64,000 nt of DNA. Origin: Erwinia sp. E_sp_B01_1 (lineage in GTDB: Bacteria > Pseudomonadota > Gammaproteobacteria > Enterobacterales > Enterobacteriaceae). The translations under genes and the position numbers were made by a program. Shown piece by piece: positions 1 through 7,989 of this stretch (position 1 is its first letter; each line of letters opens with the position of its first letter). The stretch lies in contig NZ_CP142208.1 of the NCBI RefSeq assembly GCF_036865545.1, positions 3,038,001-3,102,000 of the forward strand, written 5' to 3'. The notes under the pieces are model-generated. The model searched no databases. It was not told the origin of the DNA and saw only the letters and a list, made by a program, of their open reading frames with translations.

Positions 1-768
1 CTCCAGGCCGCGCCTGTGGCAATGGATGCGGAAGGTATGCAGATTGAGGCGCTTTCACGCCAGCTATCTGCAGGTGTACAGGCAGTGATCATCACGCCCC
101 GAGCCCACAACCCAACCGGCTTTGGCCTCAGCGCTGGTCGGGCAGAAGGCATTCGTACATTGCTGGCAAGCTATCCTCAGGTTCTGGTGATAGTAGATGA
201 CCACTTTTCGCTGCTTTCAACACAGGATTATCACCACATTGTTCCGGCGAATTCCCGTAACTGGGTGCTTATCCGCTCAATGTCCAAGTTTCTTGGGCCA
301 GATTTGCGTATGGCCTTTGTCGCGAGCGATGCGGAAACCTCACAGCGTTTACGCCAGCGCCTGAATGCCGGGACTAACTGGGTAAGTCACATTCTGCAGG
401 ATATGGCTGTGGGTCATATGCGTTCGCCAGACTTTCAGCAATCAATTCTAACCGCACGCGATCGTTATCTCGGGCAGCGGGAGCTGCTGGTCACTACGTT
501 AAAAAAGCACGGTGTCACGGTGTCTGGCCATCACGATGGCCTGAACGTGTGGGTTCCGCTCGCCCGGCATAGCGCGACAACAGTTATGCAAATGGCGCAG
601 AGGGGCTGGCTGGTTCGGGGCGGAGAAGGTTTTATCCTGGACAATGCCTGTTCTGGGGTGCGGATCACCATCTCTGATCTTGATGCACCGGAAACTGAAT
701 TAATCGCAAAATCCCTGGCCGGGATTCTGGCACAGCAGCGTCAGATTCAAGCCAAAAACATGGCCTGA
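1..768 (+). CDS. ptsJ: MocR-type regulator, aminotransferase domain (C-terminal part, PtsJ-like)
   Basis: The reading frame is open from the first base of the window, so the N-terminal winged-helix part lies outside and about 255 residues are visible. They form a fold-type-I PLP aminotransferase domain. A Pro-rich substrate-binding stretch (AHNPTGFGLS) comes early, then the aspartate segment VIVDDHF, and then RSMSKFLGPDLRM, where the lysine is the expected Schiff-base residue. In MocR/GntR regulators this domain senses PLP or an amino compound rather than catalysing. The best match I recall is PtsJ, linked in Salmonella to vitamin B6 (pdxK) regulation and standing next to a yfeJ-type amidotransferase, as here. 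A free aminotransferase cannot be excluded because the N-terminus is missing. Confidence 0.7.
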   Translation, partial: LQAAPVAMDAEGMQIEALSRQLSAGVQAVIITPRAHNPTGFGLSAGRAEGIRTLLASYPQVLVIVDDHFSLLSTQDYHHIVPANSRNWVLIRSMSKFLGPDLRMAFVASDAETSQRLRQRLNAGTNWVSHILQDMAVGHMRSPDFQQSILTARDRYLGQRELLVTTLKKHGVTVSGHHDGLNVWVPLARHSATTVMQMAQRGWLVRGGEGFILDNACSGVRITISDLDAPETELIAKSLAGILAQQRQIQAKNMA

Positions 769-802
769 GCTGGCCAGAACATCACTAATGGAGTTCTCTG
801 CA

Positions 803-1522
803 ATGCGCGTACATTTCATCGTACATGAAGAATTTGAAGCACCTGGCGCCTACGAAACCTGGGCCAGAAATCACGGCCATGACGTGACTTACTCACGCGT
901 TTACGCAGGTGATAAGCTGCCAGCGGACGCTGAAGGTATTGATTTCCTGATCGTGATGGGCGGCCCGCAGGATCCCGTCACTACACAGGAAGAGTGCCCG
1001 CACTTCGATGCTAAAGGTGAGCAGGTACTGATTGCTTCGGCGGTGAAAACCGGTAAAGCCGTGATCGGTATTTGCCTGGGCTCACAGCTGATCGGTGAAG
1101 CGCTGGGCGCGCCGTTCGCGCACAGCCCTGAAAAAGAGATTGGTAAATTTCCGATCACGCTGACAGAAGATGGCAGCAAGGATGAGATGTTCTCTCACTT
1201 TGCCCGGACGCTGGAAGTAGGTCACTGGCATAATGACATGCCGGGCCTGACCCCTGGTGCAAAAATCATTGCTTACAGCGAAGGTTGCCCGCGTCAGATC
1301 GTTTCATACTCAGATCGCGTGTTTGGCTTCCAGTGCCATATGGAACTGACGCTGGACGTTGTTGAGCTGCTGATTGCCCATTCAGAGAAAGACCTGAGCC
1401 GTGCAGCAGAATACCGCTTTGTTAACACGCCTGATGAACTTCGTGCGCACGATTACAGCGAAATGAATCAGGTGCTTTTTGGGTTCCTGGATAAGCTGGA
1501 AGCACGTTACAAATCAGCTTAA
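803..1522 (+). CDS. yfeJ: class-I glutamine amidotransferase-like protein (YfeJ-like)
   Basis: A 239-residue cytoplasmic protein of the GATase1/GMP-synthase-like family. The catalytic elements are visible: the oxyanion strand VMGGPQDP (about 51-58), the nucleophile elbow GICLGSQ with Cys91, and the late GFQCHMELT with the catalytic His. The synthase half of GuaA is absent, so the acceptor is unknown. I chose the ATG at 803 because GGAG (790-793) lies nine bases upstream; the ATG at 788 overlaps that site. It follows the PtsJ-like gene by about 35 bp in the same direction, the arrangement I recall from Salmonella ptsJ-yfeJ. Family assignment is secure, substrate is not. Confidence 0.85.
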   Translation: MRVHFIVHEEFEAPGAYETWARNHGHDVTYSRVYAGDKLPADAEGIDFLIVMGGPQDPVTTQEECPHFDAKGEQVLIASAVKTGKAVIGICLGSQLIGEALGAPFAHSPEKEIGKFPITLTEDGSKDEMFSHFARTLEVGHWHNDMPGLTPGAKIIAYSEGCPRQIVSYSDRVFGFQCHMELTLDVVELLIAHSEKDLSRAAEYRFVNTPDELRAHDYSEMNQVLFGFLDKLEARYKSA

Positions 1523-1531
1523 GCATAAATC

Positions 1532-1568
1532 AATGCCCGGTATTGTTTGTCTCAGGGCATTATTTATT
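1532..1568 (+). terminator. weak stem-loop downstream of the amidotransferase gene
   Basis: AATGCCC (1532-1538) pairs with GGGCATT (1555-1561) around a 16-base loop and is followed by an AT-rich tail. The loop is long, so this is only a possible rho-independent terminator. Confidence 0.35.
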
Positions 1569-1705
1569 AAATTTTAAAGCATGCACTGTACTGTGCCCCT
1601 TCTGGTATTACCTGCTATAAGCACCATCCTCAATCCCACAAAACTTTTCACCTGCGATGCGGCAAAAGTTGCATCGTGCTTCCATTGTTTGACGTTTTAA
1701 GCTCA

Positions 1706-1765
1706 AACTGCCGCTCCTGGCATAAGACGGCAGAATGAAGTCTGCTGTGAGCGAGGAGCGGACAT
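1706..1765. repeat. stem-loop intergenic repeat, copy A
   Basis: It contains CCGCTCCTGGCATAA followed by a hairpin in which GTCTGCT pairs with AGCGGAC around a 10-base loop. The same architecture recurs at 3107-3137 and 5516-5584. Confidence 0.6.
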
Positions 1766-1846
1766 TGAGCACTTACTGAACCTTATGACCATTAATTTTA
1801 AAAATTATTAATAGTAAACATTCATAAGAGACTTTTTTGACTAATT

Positions 1847-2308
1847 TTAACCGTCTGAAAGATTTGGATGTACCATCTTAATTTCTTCAATTCGTCTTAA
1901 CCCCAGATTCATCTGACAACTTAGCATTACTGAACTGTAACCATCAATCCCTTCAGCACCAGCGCTGGCCGCATTGCAGTAATCCTGACGATATTTCAAC
2001 CATAGTTCCTGGCTTCGGATAAAGGCATTTTTCATGTCTTCCCTTTGATTTTTATCACCCATCCACCACTGGCTGAAATCGTAATTGGAGATTTCATTTA
2101 ACTTATCCTGGTAGGCTGCATTTAGTTTTCTTTCTGCAGATTCACTCACGGAAGTCAAACACTCACTATTATTATCGCCATATTTTTCTGTGCAGGCGGT
2201 AACATCTTTATTTTCCACAATGCTCTGCGCATTAGATTCTGCATATGAATTTAATGAGAAGGATAAAGTCAGAGCAAAAAATACACTCAATGGGTTGAAT
2301 TTATTCAT
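1847..2308 (-). CDS. LprI-like (DUF1311) exported protein
   Basis: A 153-residue protein with an N-terminal signal peptide (hydrophobic 8-20, probable cleavage after SYA). It is followed by a Cys-rich alpha-helical DUF1311/LprI domain with C-x-E-KYG, NSEC, a long basic helix around KLNAAYQDKL, and a late YRQDYCNAA...MLSCQMNLGLRRIEEI block. LprI-type proteins are periplasmic or lipid-anchored and some inhibit lysozyme. The start codon overlaps the stop of an upstream coding remnant (ATGA), which suggests this was the downstream partner in a two-gene unit, for example an immunity protein for a wall-degrading effector. That role is inference. An AGGGGG ribosome site lies about eight bases ahead. 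Confidence 0.75.
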   Translation of the reverse strand: MNKFNPLSVFFALTLSFSLNSYAESNAQSIVENKDVTACTEKYGDNNSECLTSVSESAERKLNAAYQDKLNEISNYDFSQWWMGDKNQREDMKNAFIRSQELWLKYRQDYCNAASAGAEGIDGYSSVMLSCQMNLGLRRIEEIKMVHPNLSDG

Positions 2309-2499
2309 TTACTTAGCCCCCTTATTCTGATTTCATTTCTTCTTCTGTCCCCACTTAAAATTGGGTCGTTCCTGAGGTATTTAATAATTTCATTTCGACC
2401 CTCTCCTCGCGCCATAATTTTCACCATTTCTGGTGCTGTTCTGTTACCTTGATATATTGTATCTACAAAAACATCACGTATCTCTCCTCCCTGTATGAG
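2305..2499 (-). pseudogene. truncated 3' end of an unidentified gene coupled to the LprI-like gene
   Basis: On the minus strand a frame opens after a stop at 2502 and runs for 64 codons. It ends with a TGA that overlaps the ATG of the LprI-like gene. The peptide is protein-like (VFVDTIYQGNRTAPEMVKI ... NEIIKYLRNDP) but has no plausible start codon near its beginning. It therefore looks like the C-terminal piece of a longer gene whose 5' part has been deleted. I do not recognise the family. Confidence 0.5.
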
Positions 2500-3200
2500 C
2501 TATATTAAACCTTAAACCTCAGCTAATGTGCCATAAATTATCGTTCATATGATAGCTTGAGTAAAATCTTTATACATGATTTAGCCGCACAACTGGCAGT
2601 GTCTATTCTGAGCGTTTAACTACCGAATATGTTTATTTATCGCCATGAAGGCTCCCGGTGTGGTGTATGCCACACGGTGAATTGCCCATATGGTGTCGGT
2701 ATAGCCGGTGGCAGTGCTACAGGAAATATCAATTTAGTCCTTTTCTTATTAGCCAAACACTCTGTCAGAAAAGAAGTTGTCTATATAATTTCTTTCCAGT
2801 TCGGTGAGCCGGCTTTATGGCGGATGCCTGTGTGAAATGCATAATTTCCGGACCCCTGACGTCGGCAGTTTCCTTCTGACGGTAAAGTTTTAGGTCCGGT
2901 GAACCTTTAGTGTTGAACATTACACTTAAGCTACAACCTGGACTGGCACCCAACTTTAAAGTTAATGGGAAATGAAGCTGGCGCGTTATCTCAAAAAGGG
3001 GGTAACTATTCCTGTGCGAAGCGGCCTTAAGAGCGGCGGGACTTCACGCTTGTGTCAGATATGGATACGCAACAACGGAAAGATTTAAGTGAGTGTGATA
3101 GCTCTTACGTCTGCTGAGAGCGAACAGCGGACGTCGGTGATTAGGCTCTTTAGCCAGATTACAGGTATGAGCCGCTAATATAAGCGGCTGCATCTGTAAC
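2500..3200. other. long intergenic region
   Basis: About 700 bp with no convincing gene. It holds a small hairpin (GTGTGG/CCACAC, about 2658-2674) and copy B of the stem-loop repeat near 3107-3137. Base composition is lower in GC than the neighbours, which fits a scar left by gene loss beside the truncated gene at 2305-2499. Confidence 0.4.
3107..3137. repeat. stem-loop intergenic repeat, copy B
   Basis: Half-length copy: GTCTGCT, a 10-base loop beginning GAGAGCGA, then AGCGGAC. The hairpin half matches copies A and C; the CTGGCA half is not visible here. Confidence 0.5.
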
Positions 3201-4001
3201 TTATTCTGAGTAGCAGTGCTCCGCCGACGGGAAGCTGCCGTCTTTGACGGCGGCAATGTAACTTTTTAACGCGCCCTGAATGTCGTGCTGTCCTTTCATA
3301 AAGTTTTTGACGAATTTCGGGGCCCTGCCGGTGATGCTCAGGCCGAGCATGTCGTGCAGCACTAAAACCTGTCCATCTGTATCCGGGCCAGCGCCAATGC
3401 CGATGACTGGTACGGACACAGCCCCGCTCAGCGCTCTGCCCAGCGAAGCGGGGACGGCTTCAACCAGCACCATTGCCGCGCCGGCTTCTTCAAGCTTTTT
3501 CGCGGTGTCGACCAGTGCGGCCGCCTGAAGGCTGTCACGTCCCTGCACTTTAAAACCGCCAAAGACGTTAACCGACTGAGGGGTGAGTCCAATATGGGCG
3601 CAAACTGGTATACCGTTACGCGTCAGCTGACGCACTGTGTCGCACAGCCACTCTCCACCTTCAATCTTGACCATCTGCGCACCGGCCTGCATTAACTGCG
3701 CGGAGCTGTGCAGTGCCTGCTCAGGCGAAGAACAGGTCATGAATGAAAGGTCGGCTATGATGAAGCCGCCGTTGTTTCCGCGCTTAACGCAGGCCGTGTG
3801 ATAAACCATATCTTCCAGCCTGACCGGCAGGGTGCTGTCATGGCCCTGCAGGATCATTCCCAGCGTATCGCCGATAAGAAGCATCTCAACGCCTGCCGTG
3901 CTCAGCTCGTGTGCAAACGTGGCGTCGTAGCAGGTGAGCATGGTGATTTTCTCGCCGCGCTGCTTGAGGTTTTTCAGATGTGTCAGTGTGACTGATGACA
4001 T
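3201..4001 (-). CDS. panB: 3-methyl-2-oxobutanoate hydroxymethyltransferase
   Basis: A 266-residue full-length PanB. It transfers a hydroxymethyl group from 5,10-methylene-tetrahydrofolate to 2-oxoisovalerate, giving ketopantoate, the first committed step of pantothenate synthesis in the cytoplasm. The family's metal and catalytic residues fall at the expected numbers: Asp45 (LLIGDTLG), Asp84 (IIADLSF), Glu114 (VKIEGG) and the catalytic Glu181 (VLVEAVP). PanB is usually followed by panC; here it stands alone, so it is either a second copy or a relocated gene. No other pantothenate gene is in the window. Confidence 0.95.
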   Translation of the reverse strand: MSSVTLTHLKNLKQRGEKITMLTCYDATFAHELSTAGVEMLLIGDTLGMILQGHDSTLPVRLEDMVYHTACVKRGNNGGFIIADLSFMTCSSPEQALHSSAQLMQAGAQMVKIEGGEWLCDTVRQLTRNGIPVCAHIGLTPQSVNVFGGFKVQGRDSLQAAALVDTAKKLEEAGAAMVLVEAVPASLGRALSGAVSVPVIGIGAGPDTDGQVLVLHDMLGLSITGRAPKFVKNFMKGQHDIQGALKSYIAAVKDGSFPSAEHCYSE

Positions 4002-4180
4002 GGTGTTCTCTGCTAATTCGTTACGTTGATGAAGGATGTTGCGGGGGCGATAATACCAGCTTTCGCAACGCTAATTGTATTGCTCGGTTTGCAAGAAACC
4101 CTAAAGCTCGGGCTGACGTTGAGTGTATTCATAGAGTCCCTGCTGCATGATGCGTTGTTATAAGCCTTCATGCTCATGCG

Positions 4181-4795
4181 TCAGAGAAGCTGCTCTGCCA
4201 GCAGCAGGGCCGCAATAATGATCATCAGGGCGCCCGACATCCGGCTGACATTCTGTGCGGCGCGCGGTCGCGTCCCAAGCACCCTACCGGAGCCATACCC
4301 CACAAGCAGGTAGACCACGCCGCAGCTAACCACATGCACCAGCCCCAGCGCGATCATCTGCAGTGGAAGCGGCCAGGCAGCGTGGACGTCAGTGAACTGG
4401 GGCAGCAGGGCCAGAAACAGCAGAAAAACCTTCGGATTTAGCCCGCTGATGCAAAAGCCCTTGAGCGCCCATTTCAGTGGCAAACCTGCATCATCATTCT
4501 GCTCCGCCGCCGGCGCTGTCGGATGGCGCAACATGCCGAGGCCGAGCCAGAGCAGATAGGCCGCCCCGGCTACGGTCAGGAACGTCAGTACGCCCGGCGT
4601 GCCTGCAATGACTGAGCCGACCCCCGCTGCCACTATGAGCGTTGCAACAAGATGGCCGCTCAGCATGCCGGCAACTGCCGGCACAACCCGGCGTCCCTGG
4701 ATGCCGGCTGAAATGGCGTAAGCCCAGTCGGCGCCGGGCGTGATTACGAAAAGCACGGAAACAGCCCAGAAGGCGGCGAACATACTCAGTGACAT
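4181..4795 (-). CDS. LysE/RhtB family amino-acid exporter
   Basis: A 204-residue inner-membrane protein with about six hydrophobic segments. It has the family's N-terminal signature (FVITPGADWAYAISAGIQGRR) and the later GLNPKVFLLFLALLPQF motif. Members export amino acids or related small metabolites. It is divergent from an Lrp/AsnC-type gene (start 4976), the classical regulator-exporter arrangement, so its expression is probably controlled by that neighbour in response to the exported compound. The substrate cannot be told from sequence. Confidence 0.9.
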   Translation of the reverse strand: MSLSMFAAFWAVSVLFVITPGADWAYAISAGIQGRRVVPAVAGMLSGHLVATLIVAAGVGSVIAGTPGVLTFLTVAGAAYLLWLGLGMLRHPTAPAAEQNDDAGLPLKWALKGFCISGLNPKVFLLFLALLPQFTDVHAAWPLPLQMIALGLVHVVSCGVVYLLVGYGSGRVLGTRPRAAQNVSRMSGALMIIIAALLLAEQLL

Positions 4796-4975
4796 GTGGC
4801 GTAATCCTTATCGACCCCATCGCTGACCGGGCATTGATCAGTGTTAGAAAGCTGCATCCAGGGAAACCTTTACCTGACTGATACGTTAAAAGTTGAAGAA
4901 AGAATATCGCTTTGTAAGCGGAATGTGCTTTCATTTACAGCTTAAAAAATGAGTCAAGACGGGAGATTTTCAGGA

Positions 4976-5428
4976 ATGGACAGAACAGACTGCAATATTC
5001 TTGCAGAGCTTCAGAAGGACGGGCGGCTTTCGCTCACTGACCTGGCGGAACGGGTGGGGATCAGCCTGTCATCATGCCAGCGCCGGGTCAGAGCCCTTGA
5101 GCAGGAAGGGGTAATCAGCGGCTACCGGGCGCATCTGGATCCGGCCAGATTCGGGCTGAACTTTTCAGCCATAGTTTTCGTCACACTGCGCGATGGAGAC
5201 CGACAGGCGGTCGCCGCCTTCGAGGCGGCAGTAGAGGAGATACCGCAAATTATTCAGGCGCAGCGACTGTTTGGCGATCCGGATTATCTGCTTCATGTTA
5301 TCACCCGTGACCTGCCGGCTTTTCAGGAGCTGTATGATGAAAAACTCTCTGGTATCTCAGGTGTGCAGCGGCTTACCTCAACACTGGTTATGAAAACGGT
5401 TGTGAAAGATCGCGCGCTGCCTGTCTGA
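4976..5428 (+). CDS. Lrp/AsnC family transcriptional regulator
   Basis: A 150-residue regulator. The N-terminal helix-turn-helix spans about residues 3-60 (LSLTDLAERVGISLSSCQRRVRAL) and is followed by the RAM ligand-binding/oligomerisation domain (FGDPDYLLHV). The ATG at 4976 is preferred over the one at 4949 because GGGAG (4961-4965) lies ten bases upstream of it. It is divergent from the LysE-type exporter, which is its likely target. Confidence 0.9.
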   Translation: MDRTDCNILAELQKDGRLSLTDLAERVGISLSSCQRRVRALEQEGVISGYRAHLDPARFGLNFSAIVFVTLRDGDRQAVAAFEAAVEEIPQIIQAQRLFGDPDYLLHVITRDLPAFQELYDEKLSGISGVQRLTSTLVMKTVVKDRALPV

Positions 5429-5515
5429 CACTTGTGCAACGCCTCCCCATTCGATATTTTCAAAAAGTTTTTGGCATGGATAAAATGTCGTGTTGAGGAT
5501 ATGTACAAAAAGTCG

Positions 5516-5584
5516 AACTTCCGCTTCTGGCACAAAGCGGACTAACGTCAGTCTTATGTCCGCTTTAAGCGATCAGCGGACTTT
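5516..5584. repeat. stem-loop intergenic repeat, copy C (possible bidirectional terminator)
   Basis: The most complete copy: CCGCTTCTGGCACAAAGCGG, then GTCCGCT, a 10-base loop and AGCGGAC, forming a perfect 7-bp stem. On the plus strand a T-rich tail follows. It sits between the convergent Lrp-type and SDR genes, so it could terminate transcription from either side. Confidence 0.55.
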
Positions 5585-5596
5585 ATTCTTTTTCAG

Positions 5597-6481
5597 TTAA
5601 GGACGTATCTGCTCAAGATCGGTAAGTAAGCTCGCTCCTTTGGGATGCCATTTCAGCTGCTCCTGTGTAATTGCGCTTGATGCAGACATATCCTCAGCAA
5701 CAAATTTACTCAGCCAGCCAAAATGTTCTGAGGCTTCAGACGAATCAATACTTTTAACCGGCACATTAAGAGTACGCCCGATGGTCCCGGCGATGGCTTT
5801 TAATGTAATACCTTGTTCCGCCACAGCATGATATCGACTGCCCGGTACCGCTCGTTTCAGGGCCAGGATATAAAGGGATGCCGCATCACTGACATGTACA
5901 GCTGACCAGCGATTTTCACCTCCGGCTATATACGCCGATACGCCTTTCTCGCGGGCAAGTTCAACCAGCGGCGTAATCAGCCCCTGTTTTAAAGTGTTGT
6001 GAACCTGTGATAATCGGATAACAGACACATTGGTGCCATTGCTTAGCGCAGCGACGCCAGCCAGCTCCGATGCTTTACGAGGGTTCATATGTTCAGGATT
6101 AAAGTGGGTCTCGACAGCCATAGCACCCGGTTTCTGTGAACCCAATCCTACAACAGAAGTAATAAGCAGCGGTTTTGGCGTGCCTTTTAACACCCCGGCC
6201 ATTTCTTCAATCGCCAGCCGGTCCATTTCGCAGTTTGTAGTGAAGGTTGTAAAATCGTGATTGAATGCGGTGTGTATGACGGCATCACTTGCCATTGCGC
6301 CGCGCCGCAGGCTTTCCAGATCGGTCATGTCGCCGAAGTAAGGCTCAATGCCTGAGGCGGTCAGCGCTTCTGCTCCCTGCTGGCTTCTGGTAAGCCCTGT
6401 TACTTTGCATCCCTCAGCGATCAGTTTTGCTGCAACCGCAGAACCAATAAATCCAGTAGCCCCTGTGAGAAATATACGCAT
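5597..6481 (-). CDS. NAD(P)-dependent epimerase/SDR family oxidoreductase
   Basis: A 294-residue atypical short-chain dehydrogenase with an N-terminal Rossmann motif TGATGFIGSAV. A 'VIHTAFNH' strand and a 'SVIRLSQVHN' segment follow; these are typical of NmrA/epimerase-like proteins. The catalytic Tyr-x3-Lys is not obvious, so the reaction is unknown. I start at the ATG at 6481, six bases after an AGGGTG site, rather than the in-frame GTG at 6490. It is divergent from the AraC-type gene at 6604, which probably regulates it. Confidence 0.8.
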   Translation of the reverse strand: MRIFLTGATGFIGSAVAAKLIAEGCKVTGLTRSQQGAEALTASGIEPYFGDMTDLESLRRGAMASDAVIHTAFNHDFTTFTTNCEMDRLAIEEMAGVLKGTPKPLLITSVVGLGSQKPGAMAVETHFNPEHMNPRKASELAGVAALSNGTNVSVIRLSQVHNTLKQGLITPLVELAREKGVSAYIAGGENRWSAVHVSDAASLYILALKRAVPGSRYHAVAEQGITLKAIAGTIGRTLNVPVKSIDSSEASEHFGWLSKFVAEDMSASSAITQEQLKWHPKGASLLTDLEQIRP

Positions 6482-6603
6482 TGTGTTCACCCTGTCAGTA
6501 ATGAGGATTGCATCATCAATCCGGCATCATCACTTTAAGCGCGGTCAGCAATACTATCTATGTGGTAAAGTCGCTTTTTTATGTCTGATAGTCTGGAATC
6601 TAC

Positions 6604-7515
6604 ATGGATTTACTGTCACAGCTACTCTCACTTCTCAGGCCCGAAAGTTATGTATCAGGCGGTGTGATGCTTGCGCCCGAATCGTCGGTGCAATGGCCAT
6701 CTCATGACGGCGTTAAGTGCTATGCCATTGTATCTGGCGAGTGCTGGCTGTCTGTGGAAGGTAGCCCGCATCCGTTGCTGCTTCAGAAGGGGGACTGCTT
6801 CCTGCTGCCACCCGGCCCCGCTTTCAGGCTGGCGACAGAATTGTCCGCTAAGGCGGTAGATTTTACGACAGTCCGCACTGCGATGGTTTCAGCTTCAGCC
6901 GAAGCAGCGGGCGAAAAGCCAGGCTGTTTGCTGGTTGGTGGCCATTTTCTTCTGGCCGGGCGAGCTGCGAATATGCTTTTAGAGGCGTTGCCGCCCGTTG
7001 TACATATCCGGGATCCTTCGGACAAGGCAGCGATGCAATGGGCACTGGAGAGGATGGTTCAGGAGATCCGGGAGCCGCAGCCAGGCAGCGGGCTGATTGT
7101 GCAGCAACTGGCCTTTATGCTGCTGATACAAGCCCTGCGGCTCTATGCAAATGATAATCAGAAGGTCAACGCGGGCTGGCTTTTTGCTCTCAGGGACAAA
7201 AAACTCAGCGCTGCGCTGGCCAGTATGCACCAGAACCCCGAATACAAGTGGACGCTGGCTCAGCTCGCCGGTCAGGCTGGGATGTCGCGTGCAGCATTTG
7301 CAAAACACTTCAAGCAGACCATAGGCACAGCTCCTGTTGAATACCTTACACAGTGGAGAATGATGCTTGCCTGTGAGCAACTAAATTATTCAGACCAGAC
7401 GATCGCACAGATTGCCGCAGCATCCGGGTATGAGTCCGAAAGCGCATTCGCAAAAGCGTTTAAAAGGACTGTAGGTTGCCCGCCGGGAAAAATCGCCGCT
7501 AAACGAAGGCCTTAA
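6604..7515 (+). CDS. AraC family transcriptional regulator
   Basis: A 303-residue protein. The N-terminal half is a cupin-like AraC-binding domain (CYAIVSGECWLSVEG, then QKGDCFLLPPG). The C-terminal 100 residues carry the two helix-turn-helix motifs (WTLAQLAGQAGMSRAAFAKH and QTIAQIAAASGYESESAFAK). Divergent from the SDR gene with about 120 bp between, so autoregulation and control of that oxidoreductase are likely. The inducer is unknown. Confidence 0.9.
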   Translation: MDLLSQLLSLLRPESYVSGGVMLAPESSVQWPSHDGVKCYAIVSGECWLSVEGSPHPLLLQKGDCFLLPPGPAFRLATELSAKAVDFTTVRTAMVSASAEAAGEKPGCLLVGGHFLLAGRAANMLLEALPPVVHIRDPSDKAAMQWALERMVQEIREPQPGSGLIVQQLAFMLLIQALRLYANDNQKVNAGWLFALRDKKLSAALASMHQNPEYKWTLAQLAGQAGMSRAAFAKHFKQTIGTAPVEYLTQWRMMLACEQLNYSDQTIAQIAAASGYESESAFAKAFKRTVGCPPGKIAAKRRP

Positions 7516-7989
7516 ACGTTCAGCAAAATTCCGTTGCCGGTTCGTCCTGTATCAGGCTGGCCGGCATCCGTCGAACCACAAAAGACTGTTCAGGTCTGAG
7601 GTCTGAAGGTCACACCAGAATATATTCTTATAATCCATTGTCTTAAGTATTATTTCTGCAAATAAATCTAAAAAATATTTTCTGAACTCATAGCCTTATT
7701 AATAATTAGCAGAGCAACTTTAATATTATAAGCACCTGTATTCAGAGATAATTTAAAAATATAAGCGCAAACGTTTTGTGATGACCCTTTTAAAAAACAT
7801 TGCAGAAATTTGCCTTATGTAAAAAAACATCTATAGTGAGAAAACGTCACTTGTAACACCCTATTTACAATGGTTTTTTGAAAACCACGCCCCCCAATAA
7901 TTATCGTTATACAGTGTGATTTTTTATAAAGAACTCATCATTAGCTGGCACTGAAAATATACTTTTTAGATCACTTTCTCAGGTGAAAC
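7516..7989. other. AT-rich intergenic region upstream of the porin-sulfatase cluster
   Basis: About 470 bp with no gene. It becomes very AT-rich from 7620 and probably carries the promoter of the FadL-type gene. A LacI/PurR-like sequence (7765-7780) is listed separately. Confidence 0.5.
7765..7780. promoter_or_regulatory. LacI/PurR-like operator candidate
   Basis: GCGCAAACGTTTTGTG agrees with the E. coli PurR consensus (ACGCAAACGKTTNCNT) at 13 of 16 positions and has the CG-centred core of LacI-family operators. It lies about 210 bp before the FadL-type gene. A chance match is possible. Confidence 0.3.

Larger units (their letters stand above)
1523..1846. other. intergenic stretch
   Basis: About 320 bp between two convergent genes. 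It holds the weak stem-loop at 1532-1568 and copy A of a stem-loop repeat at 1706-1765. I see no gene in it. Confidence 0.5.

Noticed and set aside
2629..2835. 68-codon plus-strand frame in the long gap before panB
   Set aside because: No similarity, no ribosome site, and the region looks like decayed DNA.
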